From: Ulvibacter sp. MAR_2010_11
GTDB lineage: Bacteria > Bacteroidota > Bacteroidia > Flavobacteriales > Flavobacteriaceae
Reading direction: 5' to 3'
DNA length: 64,000 nt
Assembly (NCBI RefSeq): GCF_002813135.1
Contig: NZ_PHTY01000001.1
Coordinates: forward strand, 2,599,501 to 2,663,500
Translations under genes and position numbers: made by a program
Shown here: in pieces, positions 44,194 to 54,540 of the stretch
Position numbering within the stretch: the stretch's first letter is position 1
How the letters are laid out: the number at the start of each line of letters is the position of its first letter
Notes under the pieces: model-generated
Databases searched by the model: none
Told to the model about the DNA's origin: nothing
What the model saw: only the letters and a program-made list of their open reading frames with translations

Positions 44194-44886
44194 TTAAACT
44201 CTTCCTGCGATTCGGTCTTTTGCAAGTTGCAGAATAATGTGAAACTGATCCTCCAGGTTCATTTCCGAATTGTTTATTTCGATGGCATCCACAGCTTTCA
44301 TAAGTGGTGAATCGTCTCTATTGGAATCTATATAATCCCGGCGGGTTACATTTTCCAAGACTTCCTCGAAAGTTACCATATCTCCTTTGGCAATTAATTC
44401 TTTGTAACGCCGTCCGGCTCTTTCTTCAGCCGTAGCATTCATAAAAATTTTCAGCTCCGCGTCCGGAAATACAACGGTTCCAATATCACGACCATCCATT
44501 ACCACGCCTTTTTTAGTACCCATTCCCTGTTGCAAGGCAACTAATTTTCTACGTACTTCAGGTATGGTGGCGACCGGACTAACCCATTCGGAAACTTCGA
44601 GGGTACGTATTTCATTTTCGACATTTATTCCGTTAAGGTACATTTCGGCTTTTCCGTCAGAATTAGTTCTGAATTCTAAAGATATTTTGGGAAGTTTTTT
44701 TATCAACTTCTTTTTTTTCAAGTTATTCCCTGAAATACAGCCTTTTCGCATAGCAAAAAGCGTTACTGCCCGATACATGGCGCCACTGTCTATATAGACA
44801 TATTCTAACCAATCTGCCAATTGCCTTGCCACCGTACTTTTTCCGGTGGAGGAATACCCGTCAATAGCAATAGTAATTTTTCGCAT
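44194..44886 (-). CDS. cmk: cytidylate kinase
   Basis: The 230-residue protein phosphorylates CMP and dCMP. The P-loop GYSSTGKST is at residues 9-17 and is followed by the CMP-binding segments YIDSGAMYRAV and VMDGRDIGTVVFPDA, and a lid around RRDYIDSNRDDSPL. It starts in a one-base overlap with the porQ stop, so the two genes are coupled. Confidence 0.95.
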   Translation of the reverse strand: MRKITIAIDGYSSTGKSTVARQLADWLEYVYIDSGAMYRAVTLFAMRKGCISGNNLKKKKLIKKLPKISLEFRTNSDGKAEMYLNGINVENEIRTLEVSEWVSPVATIPEVRRKLVALQQGMGTKKGVVMDGRDIGTVVFPDAELKIFMNATAEERAGRRYKELIAKGDMVTFEEVLENVTRRDYIDSNRDDSPLMKAVDAIEINNSEMNLEDQFHIILQLAKDRIAGRV

Positions 44887-45905
44887 TACTGCAAGTTAAT
44901 ATTTAATCCGAAATTACTTGTGGAAGCGGCTGTGTTATATTTTACGTACGAATAGCTGAAGCGAAGTTTGTTTAAACGAAGAGAAAAACCGGCGCTTAGA
45001 CCGGCAAAGGCTCTTCTTTCCAGAATACGAAGCTCTTCCCCACGACGAAGATTATATCCAAGACGGATATTGAATCCGCTTTCCGGAAAGATTTCAATGC
45101 CCACAATCATATGTCGGAAGGCATGATCTATAAAGTTTATCTTTTTGCCTTGCGAATTCCCTTCCAAATCGACCACCGCCTGATTTGGATTAGCGAATGC
45201 CAATTTCCACTGCTGCATATTTTCCAGCGTAAAATGCCAGCGAATTGGAATATTTTCCAAGGTTTGTGAAATCCCGAAAATCAACTCGAATGGTAAAGGT
45301 TCGTATTGGGTATCGTAGGCTGTAAATTGAGTCCCTATGTTTCTCGCCACCCCTGTAATGTGTAAATCCCAATCTTCATAGACATACATTACCCCAATAT
45401 CGACAGCCCCTCCGAAGGAGGAATATTGTTCCAAGGTCGAGGAAATAAGTTTCAGGTTGGCACCTACATGAAAATTGGTAAATGGAATGTTTCGGGCGTG
45501 TCCCACAGAAAGTGCCACTTCACCTCCACTAAAAGTATCGGTTGGATTTCCTTGTTCGTCGTACCCGTCAAATTTGCCGTAGTTAATATAGGTAATCCCG
45601 GTGTGGAGCACCTGAGTTCTTCGGTCCCACAGATAGGCGTAAGCAACGCTTCCGTAGTTAATATCACCTATATAATTGAAATAGTTCAAGGACAATTGAT
45701 TGTCCATAGCAGGATTGATAGCTGCCGGATTAAAAAGCCCTTGCGTTGGGTCGTAATCGTAATTAGTCACTGTTTTGCCCCCTAACGCGGCCTGCCGTGG
45801 GGAATTCACTAAATTCAAAAACTGGTAGGTCGACTTACCTCCTACTTGAGCGAAGACTGAAGTAGTTATAAATGAGGCTAATAAAAAGAAAACCTTATGG
45901 TTCAT
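44886..45905 (-). CDS. porQ: type IX secretion system protein PorQ
   Basis: The 339-residue exported protein has a signal peptide (FLLASFITTSVFAQ) followed by GGKSTYQFLNLVNSPRQAALGG, the start typical of PorQ, and a beta-rich outer-membrane barrel. PorQ belongs to the attachment complex that links type IX cargo to A-lipopolysaccharide on the cell surface. The porQ-cmk adjacency fits what I recall from other Bacteroidota. Other secretion genes are not in the window. Confidence 0.9.
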   Translation of the reverse strand: MNHKVFFLLASFITTSVFAQVGGKSTYQFLNLVNSPRQAALGGKTVTNYDYDPTQGLFNPAAINPAMDNQLSLNYFNYIGDINYGSVAYAYLWDRRTQVLHTGITYINYGKFDGYDEQGNPTDTFSGGEVALSVGHARNIPFTNFHVGANLKLISSTLEQYSSFGGAVDIGVMYVYEDWDLHITGVARNIGTQFTAYDTQYEPLPFELIFGISQTLENIPIRWHFTLENMQQWKLAFANPNQAVVDLEGNSQGKKINFIDHAFRHMIVGIEIFPESGFNIRLGYNLRRGEELRILERRAFAGLSAGFSLRLNKLRFSYSYVKYNTAASTSNFGLNINLQ

Positions 45906-46027
45906 GTAATGTGAGATACTTTACCTGAAATCTAAACGAGTGCAAGTATAATTTATTTTCGGGAGGGTACGAAATGATTGCGATTTAAAATATTTCAGCC
46001 CTAGTTCCCGCATAAATTATAAAAGTG

Positions 46028-48478
46028 CTACAACTTTTTAGCATTTTTCACTTTTTCCTTAGTCAATGCCAGATTCAGCACATCGCTCATATCCTTCACA
46101 TAATGAAAGGTAAGTCCTTTTAAATATTCGGGTTTTATCTCATCGATGTCGCGTTTATTTTCTTCACACAACAGTATCTCCTTAATGCGCGCACGTTTGG
46201 CTGCCAGAATCTTTTCTTTAATACCGCCAACAGGTAACACCTTCCCGCGAAGCGTAATTTCTCCCGTCATGGCAAGACTTTTCTTTACTTTTCGTTGTGT
46301 AAATAGTGAAACTAAAGAAGTTAGCATCGTAATTCCCGCACTGGGTCCGTCTTTTGGAGTGGCGCCTTCCGGTACGTGAATGTGTACGTTGTATTTTTCA
46401 AAAACTTCCGGGTCTATACCTAAAAGAGAAGCGTTCGATTTTATATATTCCAAAGCAATCGTAGCAGACTCTTTCATTACTTTTCCTAGATTCCCGGTCA
46501 TGGTAAGCTGCCCCTTGCCCTTCGATAAAATAGATTCAATAAAAAGGATGTCTCCTCCTACTCTTGTCCACGCCAATCCGGTAACAACACCCGCCACATC
46601 GTTATTTTCGTATTTGTCACGCTCCATTTTTGGGGCTCCCAACACTTCAACAATCATTTCATTGTTGACTTTAACCGTGTAGTCTTCGTTCATTGCAATT
46701 TTCATGGCTGCATGTCGTACCATTTTTGCAATTTGCTTTTCCAACCCTCTCACACCGCTTTCTCTGGTATATCCTTCAACAATTTTTTCCAATTGCGGTT
46801 TCGCTATGGCGAGGTGTTTTTTGTTTAGTCCGTGTTCTTTTAATTGCTTCGGAAGTAAATGCTTCTTGGCTATCTCAATTTTTTCTTCTATAGTATAACC
46901 CGAAACATTAATAACCTCCATTCGATCCCTCAAAGCAGGCTGAATGGTACTCAAGCTATTAGAAGTAGCTATAAACATTACCTTAGAAAGGTCGTAGCCC
47001 AACTCCAGGAAATTGTCGTAAAACGAATGATTTTGCTCCGGATCCAAAACTTCGAGCATGGCTGAAGAAGGATCCCCTTGGCTTCCAACCGAAAGTTTAT
47101 CAATTTCGTCCAATACAAAGACCGGATTACTGGCTCCGGCTTTTTTAATACTTTGAATGATTCGTCCCGGCATCGCTCCAATATAGGTTTTTCGGTGGCC
47201 TCTTATTTCGGCCTCATCACGCAATCCACCCAATGACATCCGTACATACTTTCGTCCCAGCGCTTCTGCTATGGATTTTCCTAATGAAGTTTTACCCACG
47301 CCAGGTGGTCCGTACAGGCACAAAATGGGCGATTTCATATCGTTTCGCAGTTTTAAAACCGCCAGATACTCTATAATACGCTGTTTTACATCGTCCAGCC
47401 CGTGATGGTCTCTATCTAATATTTTCCGCGCTCTGTGTAAATCGAATTTATCTTTACTGTATTCATCCCAAGGCAGATCCAAAATTAGATCCAGATAATT
47501 TCTTTGGATACTGAATTCGGCTACTTGCGGATTCATACGCTGCAATTTGGCCAGTTCTTTATCGAAGTGTACTTTAACTTCCTTACTCCATTTCTTGGTT
47601 TTGGAGCGTGAGCGCATTTCTTCTATTTCGGCTTCGGAAGAATTACCTCCCAATTCTTCCTGAATGGTCTTCATCTGCTGATGCAAATAGTACTCGCGTT
47701 GCTGCTGACTTATATCACTTTCGACCTTCGATTGAATATCCTGTCGTAGCGAAAGCTTCTGAATTTCAATATTCATATAGCGCAATGTTTCCAGCGCACG
47801 GTCTTTCAAGTCGTTTATTTCCAATAATTTTTGCTTCTCTTCCACCGAAATATTCAGGTTGGAAGAAACAAAGTTTATAAGGAAGGAATTGCTTTCAATA
47901 TTTTTTATGGCAAAGGCAGCTTCGGAAGGAATATTAGGGCTGTCTTTAATAATTTCGAGTGCCATCTCCTTGATAGATTCGATAATGGCATTGAACTCTT
48001 CATTTTCCTTGGCCGGACGTGCTTCAGCTACTTCTCTGATGGTAGCGGTCATATACGGTGAAGTTGTAATTACTTCAGAAACCTCAAAGCGCTTTTTTCC
48101 TTGTATGATAACAGTGGTATTTCCGTCAGGCATTTTCAGGACACGCAAAATCTTTGCGACTGTACCAATGGTATTGATATCGGCTAATCCGGGTTCTTCC
48201 TTAGCTTCCTCTTTTTGTGAAACGACACCAATCACCTTAGTTCCGTTATTGGTTTCGTTAATTAATTTGATGGATTTATCACGACCTGCAGTGATGGGAA
48301 TTACAACTCCCGGAAATAAAACAGTATTGCGAAGTGGAAGTATGGGTAGAATTTCAGGTAGTTCCTCATTGTGCATGGCTTCTTCATCTTCGGGCGTCAT
48401 CAACGGAATTAATTCTGCGTCTTCCTTTAGTTCTTGAAATGACAAACTGTCTATCGTTGTTAATTTTGTTTTGGACAT
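46028..48478 (-). CDS. lon: ATP-dependent protease Lon
   Basis: The 816-residue LonA has an N-terminal substrate-binding LAN domain starting at [18 protein letters not shown], an AAA+ module with GPPGVGKTS, and the protease domain with the catalytic dyad S713 (KDGPSAGIT) and K754 ([11 protein letters not shown]). It degrades misfolded and regulatory proteins in the cytoplasm. The N-terminus has an extra stretch of about 40 acidic residues before the LAN domain. Confidence 0.97.
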   Translation of the reverse strand: MSKTKLTTIDSLSFQELKEDAELIPLMTPEDEEAMHNEELPEILPILPLRNTVLFPGVVIPITAGRDKSIKLINETNNGTKVIGVVSQKEEAKEEPGLADINTIGTVAKILRVLKMPDGNTTVIIQGKKRFEVSEVITTSPYMTATIREVAEARPAKENEEFNAIIESIKEMALEIIKDSPNIPSEAAFAIKNIESNSFLINFVSSNLNISVEEKQKLLEINDLKDRALETLRYMNIEIQKLSLRQDIQSKVESDISQQQREYYLHQQMKTIQEELGGNSSEAEIEEMRSRSKTKKWSKEVKVHFDKELAKLQRMNPQVAEFSIQRNYLDLILDLPWDEYSKDKFDLHRARKILDRDHHGLDDVKQRIIEYLAVLKLRNDMKSPILCLYGPPGVGKTSLGKSIAEALGRKYVRMSLGGLRDEAEIRGHRKTYIGAMPGRIIQSIKKAGASNPVFVLDEIDKLSVGSQGDPSSAMLEVLDPEQNHSFYDNFLELGYDLSKVMFIATSNSLSTIQPALRDRMEVINVSGYTIEEKIEIAKKHLLPKQLKEHGLNKKHLAIAKPQLEKIVEGYTRESGVRGLEKQIAKMVRHAAMKIAMNEDYTVKVNNEMIVEVLGAPKMERDKYENNDVAGVVTGLAWTRVGGDILFIESILSKGKGQLTMTGNLGKVMKESATIALEYIKSNASLLGIDPEVFEKYNVHIHVPEGATPKDGPSAGITMLTSLVSLFTQRKVKKSLAMTGEITLRGKVLPVGGIKEKILAAKRARIKEILLCEENKRDIDEIKPEYLKGLTFHYVKDMSDVLNLALTKEKVKNAKKL

Positions 48479-48686
48479 ATAATCGATTACGACATTGTGT
48501 CACTAAAATAGCGCTTACAATGCTGTTAGTATATTAATTTTATTATAAATTTTTAAAAACACTACTGAAAATCAACTGCTTCAGCAACATCTTCAACAGT
48601 ATAAGTCAAGAGTTATGCCAATCGCTTAAAAAATTTCTACAGCAAGTGTAACAATTGGTATCTTAGTTCATCTTTAGACTAAACAA

Positions 48687-49256
48687 TTGTATTTTTTGTC
48701 ACTAACCGACCAACATATTAATACGTTACTCGCTCTTTGTCAGAAAGGAAATCAGTTGGCACAGCTGGAAGTCTACAATCGTTATCAACATGCCATGTAT
48801 AATACATCGCTTCGTATTGTAAAAAATACGGCCGAAGCAGAAGATGTAATGCAAGAATCGTTTATAACGGCGTTTGAAAAATTGCACACCTTTAAAGGTG
48901 AGGCTTCGTTTGGATCCTGGTTGAAAAGAATTGTAGTGAACAACAGTATTTCACAATACCGAAAGTCGCTGCGTTTTCAGGAAATAAATGATAGCAATCT
49001 TCCTGATGTTGAAGAAGACAGCTTTGGAATTGCTGCATTTGAAGAGGATGAAGTCCCGTTAAAAGCGCGGCAGGTGATGGCAGGAATGAAGGAGTTACAT
49101 GACAGTTATCAGGAGGTTTTGACCCTTCATTTTATTGAAGGATTCGATTACGAGGAAATCTGTGAAATTTTACAAATAAGTTATGCCAATTGCAGAACGC
49201 TTATTTCGAGAGCAAAAGAAAGTTTACGAAAAAAATTAATTATACATTATGAATAA
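48687..49256 (+). CDS. ECF-type RNA polymerase sigma factor
   Basis: The 189-residue protein has sigma region 2 (YNRYQHAMYNTSLRIV, then AEAEDVMQESFITAFEKLHTF) and region 4 (ELHDSYQEVLTLHFIEGFDYEEICEIL and a helix-turn-helix SYANCRTLISRAKESLRKKL). The start is not an ATG. TTG at 48687, or TTG at 48696, must be used, since the first ATG lies inside region 2. It overlaps the next gene by eight bases and heads a four-gene unit. Confidence 0.88.
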   Translation: MYFLSLTDQHINTLLALCQKGNQLAQLEVYNRYQHAMYNTSLRIVKNTAEAEDVMQESFITAFEKLHTFKGEASFGSWLKRIVVNNSISQYRKSLRFQEINDSNLPDVEEDSFGIAAFEEDEVPLKARQVMAGMKELHDSYQEVLTLHFIEGFDYEEICEILQISYANCRTLISRAKESLRKKLIIHYE

Positions 49257-49794
49257 AGATTACGTACATAATCTGTTTAAAAGTTTGGAAGGCAACTTCG
49301 ATGACCATGAAACTCCGGAAGGACACCAAAAACGGTTTCTGGAAAGGTTGAATGCGCAAGCGCAGAAACCTGAAAAAACCAAAGGATGGTGGAAACCTCT
49401 TTCCATAGCAGCTTCGATAGTGGTACTGTTTGGTTTAGGATTTACTTTTCTGAATCAACCCGCACCAATAGGCGATTTGGCGAGTGTTTCTCCCGAAATG
49501 GCAGAAACCCAAACTTTTTTCACAACAACCATCAATAAGGAATTAGCCACCTTAAAAAGTCAAACCACACCCGAAACCAAGGCCTTGGTAGACGATGCAA
49601 TGCGACAAATGGAAGTACTTGAACAGGAATATGAAAAACTCAAGATGGATCTCTTGAAAAGTGGTAACAACAAACGTGTAATTTATGCGATGATTACCAA
49701 TTTCCAGAACCGTATCGAGTTACTCGAACAAGTACTTGTAACAATAGAAGAAGTTAAAAATCTAAATAACACTAAAGATGAAATCACAATTTAA
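49249..49794 (+). CDS. putative anti-sigma factor, single-pass membrane protein
   Basis: The 181-residue protein has a cytoplasmic N-terminus (about 1-45), one membrane helix (WWKPLSIAASIVVLFGLGFTFL near 47-67) and a periplasmic coiled-coil-like C-terminus. Position immediately after, and overlapping, the ECF sigma gene suggests a membrane-bound anti-sigma factor. It lacks the HX3CX2C zinc motif of classical ones. It overlaps the following gene by 17 bases. Confidence 0.68.
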   Translation: MNKDYVHNLFKSLEGNFDDHETPEGHQKRFLERLNAQAQKPEKTKGWWKPLSIAASIVVLFGLGFTFLNQPAPIGDLASVSPEMAETQTFFTTTINKELATLKSQTTPETKALVDDAMRQMEVLEQEYEKLKMDLLKSGNNKRVIYAMITNFQNRIELLEQVLVTIEEVKNLNNTKDEITI

Positions 49795-50866
49795 AAAAGC
49801 AGTATTCCTGTTACTTATCCCGGCAATTGTATTTGCCAATCCCGATAAGTTTAAGGGGAAATACACCAAGGAAAAAACACTTAAAAAAGAATACAGTGTA
49901 AATGCCAACGCAGGTCTTAAAGTAGACAATTCGTACGGTAACATTTACATTACTACCTGGAACGAAAACCGAACCGTAATAGAAGTCCATATTACTACGA
50001 ACGGAGATGATGAAAAAGAAGTGCAGGAGCGTTTGGATCAAATTACTGTAGATTTTACAGGCAATGCCTCTCTGGTTACAGCAAAAACAAGATTTGGAGA
50101 CAATAATAACAATTCCTGGAGCTGGTGGGGGAAGAAACACAAAAGTATCTCCATTGAAGTAAATTACACCATTAAAATCCCGGCAATGAACTCGGTCGAC
50201 CTTAATAACGACTACGGATCCATTAATTTGAACCGACTGGAAGGCAATGCAAAAATAAATTGCGATTACGGACAGTTAATAATTGGGGAACTTCTCGCAG
50301 ACAATAACTATTTGAACTTCGATTATACCAGTAATAGCACTATTGCATATATGAAAAGTGGAAAGATAGATGCAGATTACTCCGGTTTCGTTTTGGATAA
50401 GGTGGGTCGTTTAGAGCTAAATGCAGATTATACCAATTCGGAAATTGGAGAAGCAACCGAGGTAAATTACAACAACGATTACGGAAAAGTTACCATTAAC
50501 AAGGCCGGGAATATTACAGGGCGCGGCGACTATGTGAGCAATCGTATTGGAACAGTAACCGGAACTCTAAATTTAAACACCGATTATGGTTCTATTACTG
50601 TCGACAGGCTTACGGGTTCTGCAAAGGATGTAACTATTAATGCAGATTACACAGGAATTAAATTGGGCTTTGCAAGCAATTATAACTTTAATTTTACCGT
50701 AAATTTAACCTATTGCAGTTTGAAGGGTGTAGAAGAAATATCAGTCACTAATACTTCAAAAGAAAGCAGCCATAAAATGTATTCCGGTTATCATGGAAGT
50801 AAGAATTCAGGAAACACAGTAAATATCAGGTCGGATTACGGTGGAGTGACATTTATCAAAAACTAA
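49778..50866 (+). CDS. exported DUF4097-like beta-helix protein
   Basis: The 362-residue protein has a signal peptide (AVFLLLIPAIVFAN). The remainder is built of repeating short strands around xNxDYG motifs (VDNSYGNIYI, LNNDYGSINL, NCDYGQLIIG, NNDYGKVTI, NTDYGSITV and a final RSDYGGVTF), consistent with a right-handed beta-helix of the putative-adhesin DUF4097 type. No catalytic motif is seen. It is likely a target or partner of the adjacent sigma factor system. Confidence 0.75.
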   Translation: MKSQFKKAVFLLLIPAIVFANPDKFKGKYTKEKTLKKEYSVNANAGLKVDNSYGNIYITTWNENRTVIEVHITTNGDDEKEVQERLDQITVDFTGNASLVTAKTRFGDNNNNSWSWWGKKHKSISIEVNYTIKIPAMNSVDLNNDYGSINLNRLEGNAKINCDYGQLIIGELLADNNYLNFDYTSNSTIAYMKSGKIDADYSGFVLDKVGRLELNADYTNSEIGEATEVNYNNDYGKVTINKAGNITGRGDYVSNRIGTVTGTLNLNTDYGSITVDRLTGSAKDVTINADYTGIKLGFASNYNFNFTVNLTYCSLKGVEEISVTNTSKESSHKMYSGYHGSKNSGNTVNIRSDYGGVTFIKN

Positions 50867-50885
50867 CGCATTTAAACCAAACAAT

Positions 50886-51620
50886 ATGAATACACTAGTA
50901 CACTATGCGCTGACACTTACCATCTTCTTTTTAGGACTTTCGGAAGTAAACGCCCAATGGAAACACGAGAAAGTAGTTGGTAACGGAAATGTGACAACAA
51001 AAACCGTGAACACATCAGACTATACCGAAATAAAGGCAGTAGGTTCTATGGATGTTCACTTGCACAAGGGTACCGAAGGAACAATTACTGTTACTACGGA
51101 CGAAAACCTTCAGGAGTATATTATCGTTGAAGTACAAGATGGGAACACCTTGGTAATTAAAACGAAGAACAATACTTCCCTTACGACCAAAAACGGAATT
51201 CATGTTACCGTACCATTTCAGGATATTAAAGGCGTATCTCTGGTAGGGTCGGGTGATATTGATTCAAAAAATACCATCCAAAGTGATGCATTTGAAGTAT
51301 CTGTAACAGGTTCTGGAGATCTAGTTTTAGACATTGACGCCAATGAATTAGACGCAAAGGTGACCGGATCGGGTGATATGAAGCTTTCCGGGAAGGCTCA
51401 AACTTTAGAGCTAAAACTATCCGGTAGTGGTAATTTTATGGGTGGAAGCATGATCTCCCAAAATGTACAAGTCTATGTTTCCGGCTCAGGTGATGCTGAA
51501 GTTATGGCCAAAAGTAATATAAAAGCACGTGTAAACGGTTCGGGGGATATTCGATACAGTGGTAGCCCCGAAAAAAGTGATACCAAAGTAATGGGCTCCG
51601 GTTCCATTAGATCGATGTAA
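50886..51620 (+). CDS. head-GIN (DUF2807) domain protein
   Basis: The 244-residue exported protein has a signal peptide (MNTLVHYALTLTIFFLGLSEVNAQ) followed by a DUF2807 domain. At least five GSGD or GSGN turns recur at intervals of about 20 residues (VGSGDID, TGSGDLV, TGSGDMK, SGSGNFM, SGSGDAE, NGSGDIR), again a beta-helix pattern. It lies 19 bases after the DUF4097-like gene, so the two beta-helix proteins are encoded side by side. Confidence 0.85.
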   Translation: MNTLVHYALTLTIFFLGLSEVNAQWKHEKVVGNGNVTTKTVNTSDYTEIKAVGSMDVHLHKGTEGTITVTTDENLQEYIIVEVQDGNTLVIKTKNNTSLTTKNGIHVTVPFQDIKGVSLVGSGDIDSKNTIQSDAFEVSVTGSGDLVLDIDANELDAKVTGSGDMKLSGKAQTLELKLSGSGNFMGGSMISQNVQVYVSGSGDAEVMAKSNIKARVNGSGDIRYSGSPEKSDTKVMGSGSIRSM

Positions 51621-51641
51621 ATTTCAAAAACATAGTGAAAT

Positions 51642-51676
51642 AAAAAAACCGCCCGAAAAATCGGGCGGTTTTTTTA
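51642..51676. terminator. strong terminator of the sigma-factor operon
   Basis: AAAAAACCGCCCGA and TCGGGCGGTTTTTT pair around a short A-rich loop. The hairpin is symmetrical and separates two convergent genes. Confidence 0.88.
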
Positions 51677-51695
51677 TGAATTAGCTGTTTGTACT

Positions 51696-53093
51696 TTATA
51701 AATCAATTTGAATGGTAAAGGTTCCGTTAGCAATTTGATAGATCGTAGGATCCTGTCCTGTCATATCAATTGCCGTAAATTCGAAGGTTCCTTCTATTAT
51801 TCCGTTAAAAGTGTCGTAACTTATTATTGTAAGAATACCGCTATCCGATTTGAAATTATGAGGATCTGCGGTGTTTGGAATGAACAAGGCAATTTTCTCA
51901 TCACCTACAACAAGATCGCTAGTTATTGCATAACTTCCAACCTCAATAGTTTCAGGGAAAGTTAGGCGTAAAAATTGCATGTTTGCAGTGTCTTCAGTAG
52001 TCACCCACACAGTAGGTATTCCTCCTACTGGCGTCTGAGTCAATTCGATTGTGGCGGCGGTATATGTAACTCCATCTACTTCGGCCTCCAAAATATCGGA
52101 TATTTCGGTTGTGTTTTCAATATAGTCTATTGCAAAACTCCCCTGAGTAATTTGGACAATTGTAGGGTCATTTCCTAAAGGATCGGTCGCTGTAAAATTA
52201 AATTGAGCGCGAACTTTTCCGGTTGTAGTTCCAAATTCTAAAAATTCAATAACCCCGGGGCTTGAACTTAAATCTTCACCTCCGGTACCTGCATTGTACA
52301 TGGCAATTAAATCGGTACCGTTAGAAATGGATTGCATATCGAAGGGTCCTCCATAGCCTTGACCTTCGGGGAAATCAATACGAATATAAGCTCCGGCTGC
52401 ATTTGTCGCAACTAGTTTGAGCATTGGAATTCCTGCGACTGTCGATTGGGTAACTTCTATGGTCTGTGCAATAAAATCAACTCCATCCACCTTCGCGAAA
52501 AAGGCATCATCCACATTGCCACCGCCATTATCCTCTATTGTATATTCAATAGTATTAAAGGCTCCGTTACTTATTTCTATGGTTTCAATAACCGGGTTTC
52601 CACTACCGTCTAATACAGGGTTTCCTTCACCATCTAACGCAAAACGACCTCCCACAAAATTAAAGGTTCCCGTAACTGTCAAGGCTTCGGTGTCCATTTC
52701 AGAAATAGTTAATTGTCCATGGCCACTTAGAGCCGCATACGAAATATAAGGGTTGCTCTGAGACTCGGAATTAAAATACATTCCAAATGTTTGTGTACCA
52801 ACTCCGGCTACCAAATTAAACATCCCTTCTCCGGCCTGTGCCACAGAGAGCGTTATGTTTTCTCCGTTTTCACTTTTAAGTCCTGTAATTACCAAAACAC
52901 CTCCGGAAAGAACTCCGCTGGCTGTTTCGGCTAAAAAATCCTGCCCATTTACTTTGGCGATAAATTCTCCCTCTCCTGCAGTATTGGTTTCATCTTGTTG
53001 AAAATCTCCCTCTAAGGGCTCGTTATCACAAGAAATAAACTGAAATGTAAGGAAGGCAACCAACACCCAGTTTAATAGTTGAAATTTTTTCAT
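51696..53093 (-). CDS. lipoprotein with three DUF6252-like repeats
   Basis: The 465-residue lipoprotein has a signal peptide ending FQFISC with C22 lipidated. Three repeats follow, each opening with a xAKVDGxxFxAxT-type strand (AKVNGQDFLAET, AKVDGVDFIAQT, AEVDGVTYTAAT) and ending in a GTF or GSF strand near T-I-E-Y-like segments. This is the pattern of DUF6252, a Bacteroidota beta-sandwich of unknown role. I chose ATG 53093 because the frame's upstream extension to 53126 overlaps a promoter element. It is probably surface-exposed. Confidence 0.78.
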   Translation of the reverse strand: MKKFQLLNWVLVAFLTFQFISCDNEPLEGDFQQDETNTAGEGEFIAKVNGQDFLAETASGVLSGGVLVITGLKSENGENITLSVAQAGEGMFNLVAGVGTQTFGMYFNSESQSNPYISYAALSGHGQLTISEMDTEALTVTGTFNFVGGRFALDGEGNPVLDGSGNPVIETIEISNGAFNTIEYTIEDNGGGNVDDAFFAKVDGVDFIAQTIEVTQSTVAGIPMLKLVATNAAGAYIRIDFPEGQGYGGPFDMQSISNGTDLIAMYNAGTGGEDLSSSPGVIEFLEFGTTTGKVRAQFNFTATDPLGNDPTIVQITQGSFAIDYIENTTEISDILEAEVDGVTYTAATIELTQTPVGGIPTVWVTTEDTANMQFLRLTFPETIEVGSYAITSDLVVGDEKIALFIPNTADPHNFKSDSGILTIISYDTFNGIIEGTFEFTAIDMTGQDPTIYQIANGTFTIQIDL

Positions 53094-53123
53094 AAGTAAG
53101 TAAGTTTTCTTTGGTAATAACCG

Positions 53124-53131
53124 CAAACATA
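53124..53131 (-). promoter_or_regulatory. promoter -7 element of the DUF6252 lipoprotein gene
   Basis: TATGTTTG on the minus strand fits the consensus, 30 bases upstream of the lipoprotein start, and argues against a start at 53126. Confidence 0.4.
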
Positions 53132-53143
53132 AGTAAAAATTGT

Positions 53144-54463
53144 CTATTTGCTATTTTTTCTTGGTACTCTAAAAAGTAAAATAACGCCTGTAATAAAAAA
53201 TACTACCAAAAACAATATTGAATTTCGCATACTTCCCGTTACCTGATCAATGACTCCGTAAATTACCATTCCAATAACGATTCCAATTTTTTCGGCAACA
53301 TCATAAAAACTAAAATAAGAGGTAGTATCGGTTGTTTCGGGCAAAAATTTCGAGTAGGTCGAACGGGATAAAGCTTGTATTCCACCCATAACCAATCCCA
53401 CTACTCCGGCGGTCATATAAAATTGATTTGGAGTTTCTATAAAATAGGCTACCACACATATTAAAACCCAGATCCCATTTATTACAATTAAGGTTGGGAT
53501 ATTTCCGAATTTTTCTGAAGACCGCGACGTAAGAGTCGCGCCAATGACAGCAACCAGTTGAATTATCAAGATACTCGAAATTAAGCCTATTGTTTTTTCG
53601 TCCGCACCTCCCCAATCAATTTCCTGCTCCCCAAAATAGGTTGCGACCAACATTACAGTCTGCACCGCCATACTGTATACAAAGAAAGCCGCGAGGTATC
53701 GTTTTAATTTTAAATTTCCCGATAGCGATTGATAGACCCCTTTTAGTTCCTTAAAACCATTAAAAATCACTTTACGTGTTACCTTGTGACCTGTTGAAAC
53801 TCCTTTCGGCAAATGATAAAACGAATACTGACTAAAACCGATCCACCACACGCCAACAGAGACAAACGAAATACGCATCGCTTTCATACTGGCTTCTCCC
53901 CCTTCTCCCAGTCCGAAGAGATTAGGCTTCATCACCATCAATAAATTGAAAATAAGTAATAGCACACTTCCTATGTATCCTAAAGAATATCCTCTGGCGC
54001 TTATTCTATCCTGCTGTTCTGTAAAGGCGACATCGGGGAGGTACGAATTGTAAAAGACCAAACTTCCCCAAAATCCAACCAGTCCCAGAAAATAAAATAA
54101 CAGGCTGGTATGAATCGCTTCAAGATCGAAAAAATACAAGCCAATACAGGATAAGGCCCCCAAATAACAGAAAAACTTCATAAAAACCTTCTTGTTGCCT
54201 ACATAATCGGCAATTCCGGAAAGCAAGGGAGACATGATAGAAACAAGTAGAAAAGCGGCCGCGGTTGTGTAGCTAATTAAAGGGGTACTTCTAATAATAC
54301 CGCCAAAAACCACTACGGAATCCACATTTGCACTGTTGAAAAGCGCCTGATAATAAATTGGAAATACCGCTGAAGCAATTACAAGGCTATAAACCGAATT
54401 GGCCCAATCATAAAAGGCCCAGGCATTTAATAATTTTTTACTTCCCTTTTCGAGATTCCCCAT
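53144..54463 (-). CDS. MFS transporter, UMF1/Atg22-like
   Basis: The 439-residue protein has about 12 membrane segments. It begins LNAWAFYDWANSVYSLVIASAVFPIYY, the signature first helix of the UMF1 family (related to yeast vacuolar effluxer Atg22). Later segments such as GGIQALSRSTYSKFLPE are also family-typical. Yeast Atg22 exports amino acids from the vacuole; the bacterial substrates are unknown. It follows the M48 gene on the same strand but has a terminator between them. Confidence 0.85.
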   Translation of the reverse strand: MGNLEKGSKKLLNAWAFYDWANSVYSLVIASAVFPIYYQALFNSANVDSVVVFGGIIRSTPLISYTTAAAFLLVSIMSPLLSGIADYVGNKKVFMKFFCYLGALSCIGLYFFDLEAIHTSLLFYFLGLVGFWGSLVFYNSYLPDVAFTEQQDRISARGYSLGYIGSVLLLIFNLLMVMKPNLFGLGEGGEASMKAMRISFVSVGVWWIGFSQYSFYHLPKGVSTGHKVTRKVIFNGFKELKGVYQSLSGNLKLKRYLAAFFVYSMAVQTVMLVATYFGEQEIDWGGADEKTIGLISSILIIQLVAVIGATLTSRSSEKFGNIPTLIVINGIWVLICVVAYFIETPNQFYMTAGVVGLVMGGIQALSRSTYSKFLPETTDTTSYFSFYDVAEKIGIVIGMVIYGVIDQVTGSMRNSILFLVVFFITGVILLFRVPRKNSK

Positions 54464-54484
54464 AAAAATTCTTTTTACAAAAAT

Positions 54485-54510
54485 AAAAGCTGCCCCTAAA
54501 GGCAGCTTCT
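54485..54510 (-). terminator. terminator of the M48 protease gene
   Basis: On the minus strand AAGCTGCC and GGCAGCTT pair around TTTAGG and are followed by TTATTTTTG, about 30 bases after the protease stop. Confidence 0.7.
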
Positions 54511-54540
54511 AAAGTAATAAATAAATCTATGCTATGAGGG

